Source: Xenophilus sp. L33
GTDB lineage: Bacteria; Pseudomonadota; Gammaproteobacteria; Burkholderiales; Burkholderiaceae_C
Reading direction: 5' to 3'
DNA: 35,026 nt
NCBI RefSeq assembly: GCF_009765735.1
Contig: NZ_LMUW01000164.1
Span: forward strand, 1 to 35,026
Both the position numbers and the translations under genes were made by a program. The notes beneath the pieces are model-generated. The model ran no database searches. It was not told where the DNA came from and worked only from the letters and a program-made list of their open reading frames with translations. How positions within the stretch are numbered: position 1 is the stretch's first letter; each line of letters starts with the position of its first letter. This document shows, one piece after another, positions 17,020-25,856 of the stretch.

Positions 17020-19395
17020 TCATGCGTCAGGCTGGAACAAGTCGTGCTGCATGGACGTCAGCGCGGCAAAACTCTCGCCCAGGGGCTGGAGGATCGCGTC
17101 CGCGATCGGCCTGAGCTGCTTGGCCAGGTAGTGCGCGTAGTCGATGCGAGACCGGCGAGCCTCCAACGGCTCCGGGCCGTCGAGCGTCATGACATATTCG
17201 ATCCAGCCGCCGTTCTGGTATTGCCTCGGCCGATCGACGCTGTCGTTGTGCGCGTCGGCGATGCGGGCTGCACGTACCTGCGGCGGCACGTTCACGCTGT
17301 AGGCGTCGAGTCGATGGCGCAGTCGCTTCCTGTAGATCAGCAGGTCGTCTTTCTCGCCCGCCAGTGTCGACCTTGCGTACTCGGTCACGAACTCCCGAAA
17401 CGGCTCGTCGTGGAAGATGCGCGACAGCAGGCCCTCCTGGAACTGGCGCGCCAACGGGGTCCAATCGCTGCGCGCCATCTCCAGGCCGCGATAGATCATT
17501 TCCTCCTTGCCGTCGGCGTCGACGCTCAAGCCTGCGTAGCGCTTCTTGCTTCCGATCTCCGAGCCGCGAATGGTGGGCATGAAGAACTTCTTGTAGTGCG
17601 TATCGACTTCGATCTCGAGGAAGCTCTCCAGGCTCTGTTCTTCGCGCAGCGTCGCCCTCCACCATTCGTTGATCCCGTCGACCAGCCTGGCCGAGATCGC
17701 ATGTGCCTCTTCGTTGGAATGGGCACGCCCGAGCCAGATGAAGATCGAGTCGGTGTCGCCGTAGATGGCCTTGTAGCCTTGGCGCTCGACGAACCCGCGT
17801 GTGAGCTTCATCATCTCGTGGCCCCGCAGGGTGATCGCCGACACGACCTTGGGATTGAAGAAGCGGCAGTCCGACGCGCCGAGCACGCCGGAGAATGAAT
17901 TCATGAGCAGCTTCAGCGCCTGAGACAGCGGCTCGTTCCGGGCCTTCTTCGCCTCGTCCCGGGCGCGCCAGAAGGTCGTCACGATCTCCGGAAGGCAGTG
18001 CCGCTCTCGGGAAAACGAGGTCCCCCCGGGTCCTTCGACCGTCGTGCGCGGGTCGGTGGCGCGCGAGCCTTCGACGAATCCCACCGGATCGACGAGGAAG
18101 GTCCGGATGATCGACGGATAGAGGCTCTTGTAGTCCAGCACCACGACCGAGTCATAGAAACCCGGCCTGGAGTCCATGACGTAGCCGCCGGGATAGGCTT
18201 CGCCCTGGACCTCGCCCACATTCGGGGCGACATAGCCGAGCCGGTGCATCCGGGGCAGGTAGTGATGACTGAATGCCGCGATCGACCCGCCGAAGTGATC
18301 GACCTGCAGGCCGGTGGTCTGCGCGCGCTCCATCACGAACTGCAGCAGCTTCGCCTTGTCGAAGATGCGCAACACGAGTTCGCAATCGCGGATGTTGTAG
18401 GTGGCCAGGGCGGGCTTGTCCGCCTGGAAGCGGCGCTCGATCTCGGCCATCTTGTCGTAGGCGTCGCCGATCTCCTTGCCCTCTCCCAGCAACTGCCGGG
18501 ACACGGCCTCGAGGCTGAACGAAGGGAAACTCCAGACCGCGGCCCGGAGGGCCTCGATGCCGTCGACGACGAGCCGGCCCGGCATCGGTGCGAACAGGTA
18601 GCCCTGCTGGCCCGGATGGGTGCGCCAGGCGATGGGCCTGCGTTCCCGGCCGGGCAGGAAGGGCACCCCGCACGCGTCCGCCGCCTTCTGAAGCGCCCGG
18701 AGGTCGAACTGGATCACGCTCCAGCCGACGATGACGTCCGGATCGTTCTCTTCGAACCAGGCGTTGAGGCGCTCCATCATCTGCTTGCGGGTCGGCAGGT
18801 AGATGAGCGAGAAGCCCATGGGCCCGGCAGGCGCGATCGGTGGATCGCCCAGCATCAGGACGACCCTTTCGCCCACGCCGTCCAGCGCGACGCTGTAGAG
18901 CTCCTCGTGCCGGCTGGTCTCGATGTCCAGCGACACCACCTTGAGCACCGGCCGGAAGTCCGACCTGGGCTTGAGCCTGGGATCCAGGACGGTGCGGCCC
19001 TCGGTCCGGCCACCTTCCACCACCACGCCCGCGGTGATGAACCGCTCCATGAGGAAGCGATCATGCGGCCGCACATCGGCTTCGAGCAACCGGATCCCGC
19101 TCGCCGACAAGGCGCGAGCGAGTCGCCCGATCTGGCGGAAGTGGCTGGCGTAGACCCCGAGGACGCGTTCCTGCTGGAAGGTCTTGAGGGCCACCTCGCG
19201 CAACTGCACGCCCGGCATGTCGCCCAGCAGCGCCTCCACGATCGGCCGATGCCGTGCGGGAACGAACGCGACCGCCGTCTGGCCGGTCAGGACAACCTTC
19301 CTGGGTCCTGAGTCGGTGGCAAGCCAGTATTCGATCTCGATGCCCGCGGCGGCGTCTCGCCAGTGGCGGGTGAGGATGAAGCCCTCGACAGCCAC
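17020..19395 (-). CDS. polB: DNA polymerase II
   Basis: A 791-residue family B polymerase, close to the 783 residues of E. coli PolB, used in damage tolerance and replication restart. Seen: an N-terminal domain, the 3'-5' exonuclease motif SLDIET (155-160), GWSVIQFDLRAL, the polymerase motif A DYKSLYPSIIRTF, the motif B region around LLMNSFSGVLG, and motif C YGDTDSIF. All catalytic aspartates appear present. Its start lies 6 bp downstream of the rpiR stop on the same strand, so it is probably co-transcribed with that sugar regulator, an odd arrangement. By eye it is slightly less GC-rich than the flanking sugar genes; I did not compute this. It converges on the FAD dehydrogenase gene. Confidence 0.93.
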   Translation of the reverse strand: MAVEGFILTRHWRDAAAGIEIEYWLATDSGPRKVVLTGQTAVAFVPARHRPIVEALLGDMPGVQLREVALKTFQQERVLGVYASHFRQIGRLARALSASGIRLLEADVRPHDRFLMERFITAGVVVEGGRTEGRTVLDPRLKPRSDFRPVLKVVSLDIETSRHEELYSVALDGVGERVVLMLGDPPIAPAGPMGFSLIYLPTRKQMMERLNAWFEENDPDVIVGWSVIQFDLRALQKAADACGVPFLPGRERRPIAWRTHPGQQGYLFAPMPGRLVVDGIEALRAAVWSFPSFSLEAVSRQLLGEGKEIGDAYDKMAEIERRFQADKPALATYNIRDCELVLRIFDKAKLLQFVMERAQTTGLQVDHFGGSIAAFSHHYLPRMHRLGYVAPNVGEVQGEAYPGGYVMDSRPGFYDSVVVLDYKSLYPSIIRTFLVDPVGFVEGSRATDPRTTVEGPGGTSFSRERHCLPEIVTTFWRARDEAKKARNEPLSQALKLLMNSFSGVLGASDCRFFNPKVVSAITLRGHEMMKLTRGFVERQGYKAIYGDTDSIFIWLGRAHSNEEAHAISARLVDGINEWWRATLREEQSLESFLEIEVDTHYKKFFMPTIRGSEIGSKKRYAGLSVDADGKEEMIYRGLEMARSDWTPLARQFQEGLLSRIFHDEPFREFVTEYARSTLAGEKDDLLIYRKRLRHRLDAYSVNVPPQVRAARIADAHNDSVDRPRQYQNGGWIEYVMTLDGPEPLEARRSRIDYAHYLAKQLRPIADAILQPLGESFAALTSMQHDLFQPDA

Positions 19396-19401
19396 CGGCG
19401 C

Positions 19402-20307
19402 TCAGCGATGCCGCGTGGACTCGATCACCACGTTGGTGTCCTTGATCTTCTGGATCGACTGCTTGATGTGCTTGACCGCGTAGCGCGAATAGAGCACGTC
19501 GACCACCAGCAGCTGCGCCACCTTGGCCAGCATCGACTCCTGGTAGGCCGCCGAACCCGAGGACGCGTCGTTGGCCGTGGTGAGCAGCACGATGTCGGCC
19601 GCCTGCGCGATCGGTGAATCGGCGAAGGAGGTGATCGCGATGGCGGTGGCGCCGGCCTGCCGGGCCTGTCGCAGCGAATCGACGATCGCCACGGTGCGGC
19701 CGGAATTGCTGACCGCCACCGCCACCGACTGCTTGCCGAGCGTCGCCGCCGAGATCTGCTGCACGCCCTGGTCGTTGAAGAACATGCAGCGCTTGCCCAC
19801 CCGCATGAAGCGCATGACCGCGCTCTCCGCCGCCAGGGTGGACGAGCCCATCGCGAAGAAGGCGAGCAGGTCGCACTTGTCGATCGCGGCGGCGGCCTTC
19901 TCGAGCAGCGCCAGATCGAGCCGCGAGGCGGTGTCCTCGATGGTGCTCAGGTTGCGGTAGACGATCTTCTTCAGGATCTGGCCGCTGGTGTCGGCCGGGC
20001 CGATGTCGTCGTAGACGAAGGCGTCCTTGTCCTTGGCGCCGGGCGCCATCACCGGGACGCTGGAGAGCGCCTCGGCCACGCCGATCTTCAGTTGCTGGTA
20101 GCTCGGCACGTCGATCGCCCGCACGAAGCGCGTGATGGTCGACTCGGAGACGTCGCAGACCTGGGCCAGGTCCTTGATCGACTGCGTCTTCACGATCTCC
20201 GGGTGCTTCAGCACGAAGGCCGCGATGCGTTGCAGCGCCGGATTGAGCTGGCCCTGCGCCAGCCGGATGGTGTTGAGGACGCCGGTGTGTTGCAGCTTGT
20301 TGTTCAT
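19402..20307 (-). CDS. MurR/RpiR-family transcriptional regulator
   Basis: A 301-residue regulator with an N-terminal helix-turn-helix domain (about 1-80; TQSIKDLAQVCDVSESTITRF contacts DNA) and a C-terminal SIS domain (about 130-270; GSSTLAAE and SNSGRT motifs), which in this family senses a phosphosugar. It is divergent from the SDR/ABC-transporter operon, and shared operator-like sites lie in that spacer and upstream of the 8625-17015 operon. It is thus the likely local regulator of both blocks and of itself. Start ATG at 20307; GGGGAA is a possible ribosome site. Confidence 0.92.
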   Translation of the reverse strand: MNNKLQHTGVLNTIRLAQGQLNPALQRIAAFVLKHPEIVKTQSIKDLAQVCDVSESTITRFVRAIDVPSYQQLKIGVAEALSSVPVMAPGAKDKDAFVYDDIGPADTSGQILKKIVYRNLSTIEDTASRLDLALLEKAAAAIDKCDLLAFFAMGSSTLAAESAVMRFMRVGKRCMFFNDQGVQQISAATLGKQSVAVAVSNSGRTVAIVDSLRQARQAGATAIAITSFADSPIAQAADIVLLTTANDASSGSAAYQESMLAKVAQLLVVDVLYSRYAVKHIKQSIQKIKDTNVVIESTRHR

Positions 20308-20354
20308 GGTTCCCCGTGTTGCTTGCCCGTCACGCTTCGATTGTGCCCTCAGTC

Positions 20355-20444
20355 GAAATTATTTCCTTCCGCGGATGGCTTCATGAGGGTTTGCACGGAA
20401 GGAATTTACTTGCACGTATCTTTATTTGCATGATAATTACTTCC
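20355..20444. promoter_or_regulatory. Putative RpiR operator cluster (sites C, D, E)
   Basis: Three motif copies lie in the 189 bp divergent spacer: C AATTATTTCC (20357-20366, plus), D AATTCCTTCC (minus strand of 20397-20406) and E AATTACTTCC (20435-20444, plus). AATT cores are 46 bp (C-D) and 32 bp (D-E) apart. C, D and E agree at eight of ten positions and match sites A and B before the other operon. C is about 50 bp upstream of rpiR, and E overlaps the candidate -10 of the SDR/ABC operon. This suggests autoregulation plus operon control. Confidence 0.55.
20410..20437 (+). promoter_or_regulatory. Candidate promoter of the SDR/ABC transporter operon
   Basis: GATAAT at 20432-20437 matches TATAAT at 5 of 6 positions. 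The only upstream partner at usable distance is TTGCAC (20410-20415, 16 bp spacer), a weak -35. It overlaps operator site E. The ribosome site AGGAGA at 20483-20488 lies 8 nt before the ATG at 20497. Confidence 0.4.
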
Positions 20445-20496
20445 ATGGCCCGGGCACTCGCACACGGGCCCGACAGCCACCCAGGAGACAAGCCCC

Positions 20497-21285
20497 ATGG
20501 ATCTGCAACTCGAAGGCCGCAAGGCACTGGTGACCGCATCGAGCGGCGGCATCGGCCGCGAGATCGCGCGCACCCTGGCCCAGGAGCGGGCCATCGTCAT
20601 CGTCAACGGACGCAGCCGCGCGGTGGTCGATGCGGCCATGGCCGACATCGCCGCCGGCGTGCCGGGCGCCCGGCTGGAGGCGCTGGTGGCCGACAACGGC
20701 ACCGCGGCCGGCTGCGAACGCACGATCGCCGAGGCCCCGGAGGTCGACATCCTGGTCAACAACCTCGGCGTCTACGAATCGGTGCCCTTTCGCGAGACCT
20801 CCGACGCCTCGTGGCTGCGCATGTTCGAGATCAACATTTTGAGCGGCGTGCGGCTCTCGCGGCACTACATCGGCGGCATGCTGGCGCGCGGGCGCGGCCG
20901 CATCGTCTTCATCTCGAGCGAAGCGGCGATCACGCCGGCACCCGAACTGCCGCACTACAGCGCCACCAAGACGATGGAGCTGTCGATCTCGCGCAACCTG
21001 GCCGAGCTCACCAAGGGCAGCGGCGTGACGGTCAACGCGGTGCTGCCGGGTTCGACCCGCACCGAAGGCGTCAAGACCTTCGTGCAGGCGCTCTTCCCGG
21101 AGCTTCCCTACGACGAGGCCGAGGCGCGCTTCATGCGCGAGAACCGCGCGACCTCGCTCATCGCCCGCCTGATCGACCCCGCCGAAGTGGCAGCGACCGT
21201 GGCCTTCGTCTGCAGCGGCCGCGCCAGCGCGATCAACGGCGCCGCGGTGCGCGTCGACGGCGGCATCGTGCGCAGCGTCTTCTAG
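20497..21285 (+). CDS. SDR-family oxidoreductase
   Basis: A 262-residue short-chain dehydrogenase. Seen: TASSGGIG (13-20), NGRS after strand 2 (suggesting NADP preference), VNNLG (87-91, variant of NNAG), active-site Ser in ISSEAA (139-144), and Tyr154/Lys158 in HYSATKTM. It ends with the usual AAVRVDGGIVRS cofactor-loop motif. It is first in the transporter operon, directly downstream of the operator cluster, and is distinct from the SDR at 8625. In this setting it probably acts early on the imported sugar or polyol. Substrate unknown. Confidence 0.9.
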   Translation: MDLQLEGRKALVTASSGGIGREIARTLAQERAIVIVNGRSRAVVDAAMADIAAGVPGARLEALVADNGTAAGCERTIAEAPEVDILVNNLGVYESVPFRETSDASWLRMFEINILSGVRLSRHYIGGMLARGRGRIVFISSEAAITPAPELPHYSATKTMELSISRNLAELTKGSGVTVNAVLPGSTRTEGVKTFVQALFPELPYDEAEARFMRENRATSLIARLIDPAEVAATVAFVCSGRASAINGAAVRVDGGIVRSVF

Positions 21286-21322
21286 CGCCTCTTTCAACCC
21301 CCACCCATCCGGAGACAAACCC

Positions 21323-22366
21323 ATGATCACCCGCAGAAACGGCCTCAGGACCCTGGCCGCCCTCGCCACCGCCATGTCCATCGGCCTGCCGCTGTCCGCC
21401 TACGCCGACAACTATCCCGCGCCGCAGCCGCTGCAGGGTGGCGCGCAGGCATCGACCGCCACGCTCAAGTACAGCGGCGGCACGCCGACCATCGCCTACC
21501 TGCCGATGGGCACCGAGTTCAACTACCACCTGGCGCTCTTCGAAGGCATCAAGTCGGTGCCGGGCATCAAGAGCTTCATGCTGTCGCCCTATTCCGGCGG
21601 CGACCAGACCGGCCAGATGGGCATGCTGCAGGACGTCATCTCGCGCAAGGACGTGGACGCGATCCTGATCATCAGCTTCGACGAGCATTCGCTGGCGCCG
21701 CTGATCAAGAAGGCGGTCGACGCCGGCAAGGCGGTGATCATCGTCAATTCCGACATCCCCAACTACCCGACGCCGGTGCACGGCGTGGTCGGCGTCAACC
21801 AGCGCAGCGCCAACAAGGCGCTCACCGCCTGGGCGATCAAGCAGGCCGAAGGCGCGCCGCGCACCGTCGGCATCCTGGACGGCGAGCCCAGCTACCTGGC
21901 GACCGAACGCGCCGGCGGCTTCACCGACGGCATCAAGGGCAGCAACTGGAAGCTGGCCGCGCGCGTGAACGGCGGCTGGAGCGTCGAGAAGGGCAACGCC
22001 GCGGCGATGGACCTGCTGCAGGCCAACCCGACGATCAACGTGATCTACGCCTCCAACGACTACATGGCGCTGGGCGCCGCGCTGGCCGCCAAGAGCATGA
22101 ACAGGAAGGACCTGACGATCCTCGGCTACGACGGCGACACCGGCGCGCTGGAGAACATCGCCAACGGCGAAGGCATCACCGCCACCACGAACACCTCGCC
22201 GGTGAAGATGGGGCGCATGGCGGCGCTGTTCGCGGTCGACCTGCTGAACAAGAAGACCCAGGGCGGCTATGTCAACGTGCCGACCGAGATCGTCCAGAAG
22301 GGCAACGCGGTGGCGGTGCTGAAGGACGCGGACGAGCTTTACCCGAAGCCCTCGAAGAAGTACTGA
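21323..22366 (+). CDS. Sugar ABC transporter periplasmic binding protein
   Basis: A 347-residue periplasmic binding protein of the ribose/galactose type (peripla_BP_4). The N-terminal signal peptide has a likely cleavage after AYA (residue 28); a TRRNG pair near the start could make it a Tat substrate but fits Sec as well. Then come two alpha/beta lobes with YLPMGTEFNYHLALFEG, ASNDYMALGAA and LGYDGDTGALENI typical of the family. It delivers the substrate to the ATPase/permease encoded next (21 bp gap). GGAGACAAACCC before the ATG is a good ribosome site. The absence of a glucose- or ribose-specific signature leaves the ligand open. Confidence 0.9.
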   Translation: MITRRNGLRTLAALATAMSIGLPLSAYADNYPAPQPLQGGAQASTATLKYSGGTPTIAYLPMGTEFNYHLALFEGIKSVPGIKSFMLSPYSGGDQTGQMGMLQDVISRKDVDAILIISFDEHSLAPLIKKAVDAGKAVIIVNSDIPNYPTPVHGVVGVNQRSANKALTAWAIKQAEGAPRTVGILDGEPSYLATERAGGFTDGIKGSNWKLAARVNGGWSVEKGNAAAMDLLQANPTINVIYASNDYMALGAALAAKSMNRKDLTILGYDGDTGALENIANGEGITATTNTSPVKMGRMAALFAVDLLNKKTQGGYVNVPTEIVQKGNAVAVLKDADELYPKPSKKY

Positions 22367-22387
22367 GCGGCCCGGCGAAGCGATTCC

Positions 22388-23956
22388 ATGACGACACCGA
22401 GCCATGGTCCGAGCCGCGGCGAACCCCTGTGGGAGCTGCGGCGGATCTGCAAGTCCTTTCCCGGCGTGCGCGCCAACAACGACATCTCGTTGCGGCTGCA
22501 GGCCGGCGAGATCCACGGCCTGCTCGGAGAGAACGGCTGCGGCAAGTCCACGCTGATCAAGATCCTGTCGGGCGTGAACCAGCCCGATTCGGGCCAGATC
22601 CTGCATCGCGGCCGCGCGGTGGTGCTGTCCGGCCCCACCGCGGCGCGCAGCGAGGGCGTGGCCACGGTGTTCCAGGAGTTCTCGCTGATCCCGCAGCTGA
22701 CGGTGGCCGAGAACATCTTCATGGGCCGGCATCCGACCCGCGCGGGCGGCCTCCTGGTCGACTGGAAGCGCATGGCGGGCGCCACCCGCGACATCCTGCA
22801 GCAGCTGGCGATCGAGATCGACCCCGAGGCCCGCGTGGCCGACCTGTCGGTGGCCGAGCAGCAACTGGTGGAGATCGCCAAGGCGCTGTCGCAGGAGGCC
22901 GAGCTGCTGATCCTGGACGAGCCGACCACCGCGCTGGGCCAGGAGGAGATCGCGATCCTGCACGGCCTCCTGCGCAGCATCCGCGGGCGCGGCGTGTCGA
23001 TCCTCTACATCTCGCACCGCCTGGACGAGGTGGTCGAGCTGGTCGACACCATCACCATCCTGAAGGACGGCTGCGTCGCCAGCCGCTCCGGCGAGACCCG
23101 GCTGGACGTCGGCGAGATCGTCGGCCGGATGATCGGCGGCGGCGTGCGCGAGCACTACCCCAAGGAACGCAACGCGACCGCCGAGGTCGTGCTGCAGGCA
23201 CGCGCGCTGCGCACCGCCGAGCGCGTGCGCGACGCCAGCTTCGAGCTCCGGCGCGGCGAGGTGCTGGGCCTGGGCGGCGTCATCGGCTCGGGCCGCACCG
23301 AGATCGCCCGCGCGGTCTTCGGCGCCGACCGGCTGACCGGCGGCGAGCTGCTGCTGGACGGCCGGCCGCTGCGCCTGCGCGGACCGGCCGACGCGATCCG
23401 CGCGGGCATCGCGCTGGTGCCGGAGAACCGCAAGTACGACGGCCTGTTCTTCAACTTCAACGCCGGCCCGAACATCACGATGGCCCACATCGGCGGCGTG
23501 CTGAGCGGTCCCTTCTTCGACCACGGCAAGGAAGACCGGGCCGCGGCCGCCTACATCCGCGACCTGGAGATCACGCCGCTGGCGGCGCACAAGTTCGTCA
23601 ACCTGATCTCCGGCGGCAACCAGCAGAAGGTGCTGATCGCGCGCTGGCTCTTCCGGGACGCGCGCATCGTGATCCTCGACGAGCCGACGCAGGGCATCGA
23701 CATCGGCGCCAAGCTGGCGGTCTACCGGCTCATCAACGCGCTGACGCGGGCCGGCAAGTCGGTGCTGCTGATCAGCTCCGACCACAACGAACTGATCGCG
23801 ATGAGCGATCGCATCGCCATCGTGCAGCACGGCCGCATCACCAGCGTGCGGCCGGCCACCGAGGTGACGCACACCGACCTGGTGAGCGCCTCGGGCACGG
23901 TGCATTCCATCGACGCCGCGCGTGAAGCGGCCAACGACCTGAGGAGAGTCGCATGA
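22388..23956 (+). CDS. Sugar ABC transporter ATP-binding protein (RbsA/MglA type)
   Basis: A 522-residue protein with two tandem ABC domains, as in RbsA, MglA and XylG. N-terminal half: Walker A GENGCGKST (47-55), signature region LSVAEQQLVEIAKAL, Walker B LLILDEPTT. C-terminal half: degenerate Walker A GGVIGSGRTE as is normal for these, signature ISGGNQQKVLIARWL, Walker B IVILDEPTQGID. It couples ATP hydrolysis to sugar import. It follows the binding-protein gene by 21 bp and its stop overlaps the permease start (ATGA). Confidence 0.95.
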   Translation: MTTPSHGPSRGEPLWELRRICKSFPGVRANNDISLRLQAGEIHGLLGENGCGKSTLIKILSGVNQPDSGQILHRGRAVVLSGPTAARSEGVATVFQEFSLIPQLTVAENIFMGRHPTRAGGLLVDWKRMAGATRDILQQLAIEIDPEARVADLSVAEQQLVEIAKALSQEAELLILDEPTTALGQEEIAILHGLLRSIRGRGVSILYISHRLDEVVELVDTITILKDGCVASRSGETRLDVGEIVGRMIGGGVREHYPKERNATAEVVLQARALRTAERVRDASFELRRGEVLGLGGVIGSGRTEIARAVFGADRLTGGELLLDGRPLRLRGPADAIRAGIALVPENRKYDGLFFNFNAGPNITMAHIGGVLSGPFFDHGKEDRAAAAYIRDLEITPLAAHKFVNLISGGNQQKVLIARWLFRDARIVILDEPTQGIDIGAKLAVYRLINALTRAGKSVLLISSDHNELIAMSDRIAIVQHGRITSVRPATEVTHTDLVSASGTVHSIDAAREAANDLRRVA

Positions 23957-24948
23957 AGCGTTCACCCTTCGCGCAGTTCATGGGCCCGCTGGTGGCCCTG
24001 CTGCTCATCTGCGTGGTGGTGGCCGTCACCACGCCCAGCTTCCTGGCGGCGGAGAACTTCCGCAACATCGCGCTGCAGGTGGCGGTGCTGTCGGTGGTCG
24101 CGATCGGCTCGACCGTGGTCATCCTCACCGGCGGCATCGACCTGTCGCCCGGATCGATGATCGCCTACCTCACGATGGTGCTGGCGGTCATGGTGAAGTT
24201 CAACGGCACCAGCCTGTGGCTGGCCATTCCGGCGGCGATCGCGCTGGGCGGGCTGCTGGGCCTGGTCAACGGCGTGCTGGTGGCCTACGTGCGGATCCCG
24301 GCCTTCATCGTGACCCTGGCGGGCCTCAGCACCTTCAAGGGCATCGCGCTCACCGTCGGCGGCGGCACGCCCGTGTTCTCGCTGTCGCCGGACCTGGGCC
24401 AGGTGTTCTACGGCGAGCTGCTCCGCATTCCGCTGCCCTTCTACTACATGGTGCTGCTGTACGCCCTGGCCACGGTGGTGCTCAACCACTCGAAGTTCGG
24501 CCGCGAGATCTACGCCATCGGCGGCAACGAATCGGCGGCGCGGCTGTCGGGCATCCAGGTGCCGCGGGTGCGCGCCATGGCCTTCGTCATCGCCGGCGCC
24601 TGCGCGGGCATCGGCGCGGTGCTGCTGGCCGCGCGGCTGAACTCCGGCTCGCCCAACTACGGCACCCTGATCGAGCTGCAGGCGATCGCCGGCGCGGTGG
24701 TCGGCGGCGCCAGCCTGGCCGGCGGCCGCGGCCACGTTCTGAACACGCTCGTGGGCGTGCTCATCATCGTCGTGGTGCAGAACGGACTGAACCTGAATGC
24801 GGTCTCGACCTCGGTGCAGAGCATCACGATCGGACTCATCATCCTGCTTGCCGTCGGAGTGGACATCTGGCGCGAGCGGCTCACCGCGGTGCTCGTCGAT
24901 CGTTTCGGCAAGCGCCCATCCATCACCCGCCAGGAGGTTCCCCAATGA
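23953..24948 (+). CDS. Sugar ABC transporter permease (RbsC type)
   Basis: A 331-residue inner-membrane permease of the BPD_transp_2 (ribose/xylose/galactose) family with about nine to ten hydrophobic helices. Seen: ILTGGIDLSPGSM, LVNGVLVAYVRIPAFIVTL and the coupling-type segment YAIGGNESAARLSGI that contacts the ATPase, all usual in RbsC/XylH. It starts inside the ATPase stop codon and its own stop overlaps the epimerase start, so the three are translationally coupled. The protein probably works as a homodimer, since no second permease gene is present. Confidence 0.95.
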   Translation: MKRSPFAQFMGPLVALLLICVVVAVTTPSFLAAENFRNIALQVAVLSVVAIGSTVVILTGGIDLSPGSMIAYLTMVLAVMVKFNGTSLWLAIPAAIALGGLLGLVNGVLVAYVRIPAFIVTLAGLSTFKGIALTVGGGTPVFSLSPDLGQVFYGELLRIPLPFYYMVLLYALATVVLNHSKFGREIYAIGGNESAARLSGIQVPRVRAMAFVIAGACAGIGAVLLAARLNSGSPNYGTLIELQAIAGAVVGGASLAGGRGHVLNTLVGVLIIVVVQNGLNLNAVSTSVQSITIGLIILLAVGVDIWRERLTAVLVDRFGKRPSITRQEVPQ

Positions 24949-25820
24949 CCATGAACAAGTTCGGACTGCACATGATGGTGCACACCCCCGATTGGACCGA
25001 AGCCGGCGCCCGCCGCGTCTTCGAGAGCGCGAAGAAGATCGGCTACGACTTCGTCGAGGTGCTGATCTTCGACCCGCACACCATGGACGCCGCGATGACC
25101 GCCCGCCTGTCGGAGGAATACGGCATCGGCGTGGCCACCGGCTTGTGCGGCAAGCTGAGCGCCGACCTGTCGAGCACCGACCCGGTCATCGCCAAGCGCG
25201 GCGAGGACTGGGTCACCCACGCGATCAAGGTGACCCGCGACATGGGCGCGACCATGCTCGGCGGCCCTTCCTTCTCGGCGCTGCACCGCTACATGCTGCC
25301 GCCTTCGGAGCTGGCGCGCGAGCGCGCTGTCGACGCCTACCGCCGCCTCGCCAAGCAGGCCGAGGCGGCCGGGGTGCGCATCGGGCTCGAGGCGCTCAAC
25401 CGCTACGAGAGCAACTTCATCACCACCGTCGGCCAGGCGGCCGACCTGTGCCGCAAGGTCGGCTCCAAGGCGCTCTTCGTGCACGGCGACATGTTCCACA
25501 TGAACATCGAGGAAGGCGACATCCCGGGCGCGATCGAGAACGTGAAGGACTGCCTCGGCTACGTGCACGTCGCCGAGAGCCACCGCGGCTACCTCGGCAC
25601 CGGCAACACCGACTGGAAGGCCTTCTTCGGCGCCCTCGCCCGCATCGGCTACGACGGCCCGATCACCTTCGAGTCCTTCTCGCCTTCGGTGCTCGGGCCG
25701 GAGATGGCCGGCCTGATCGCCCTCTGGCGCGACCTCTGGAGCGACCCGGACGACGTCGCCGCGAAGGCGCTGGCCTTCATGCGCCAGCACGTGCGCGACG
25801 CGGCCACGGCGGTTGCCTGA
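24945..25820 (+). CDS. Sugar phosphate isomerase/epimerase, D-psicose/D-tagatose 3-epimerase-like
   Basis: A 291-residue AP-endonuclease-2-type TIM barrel. The metal ligand set of ketose 3-epimerases is complete: Glu149 (GLEALNRYE), Asp182 (HGDMFHMNIEE), His208 (YVHVAES) and Glu243 (TFESFSP). Their numbering nearly matches that of Agrobacterium D-psicose 3-epimerase. EALNRYE and FHMNIEE are typical of that subfamily, so a C3 epimerisation of a ketose or ketose-like tetrulose is the best guess. EryC-like tetrulose phosphate isomerases share the fold and remain an alternative. Last gene of the transporter operon, overlapping the permease stop by 4 bp. Confidence 0.88.
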   Translation: MTMNKFGLHMMVHTPDWTEAGARRVFESAKKIGYDFVEVLIFDPHTMDAAMTARLSEEYGIGVATGLCGKLSADLSSTDPVIAKRGEDWVTHAIKVTRDMGATMLGGPSFSALHRYMLPPSELARERAVDAYRRLAKQAEAAGVRIGLEALNRYESNFITTVGQAADLCRKVGSKALFVHGDMFHMNIEEGDIPGAIENVKDCLGYVHVAESHRGYLGTGNTDWKAFFGALARIGYDGPITFESFSPSVLGPEMAGLIALWRDLWSDPDDVAAKALAFMRQHVRDAATAVA

Positions 25821-25856
25821 GCCAGCGACCGCGCCATTGACGCTATCGTTGCCCGC

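Noticed and set aside
21233..23965. 910-residue minus-strand frame across the binding protein and ATPase genes
   Set aside because: Both plus-strand genes are unambiguous; the minus translation is a compositional artefact.
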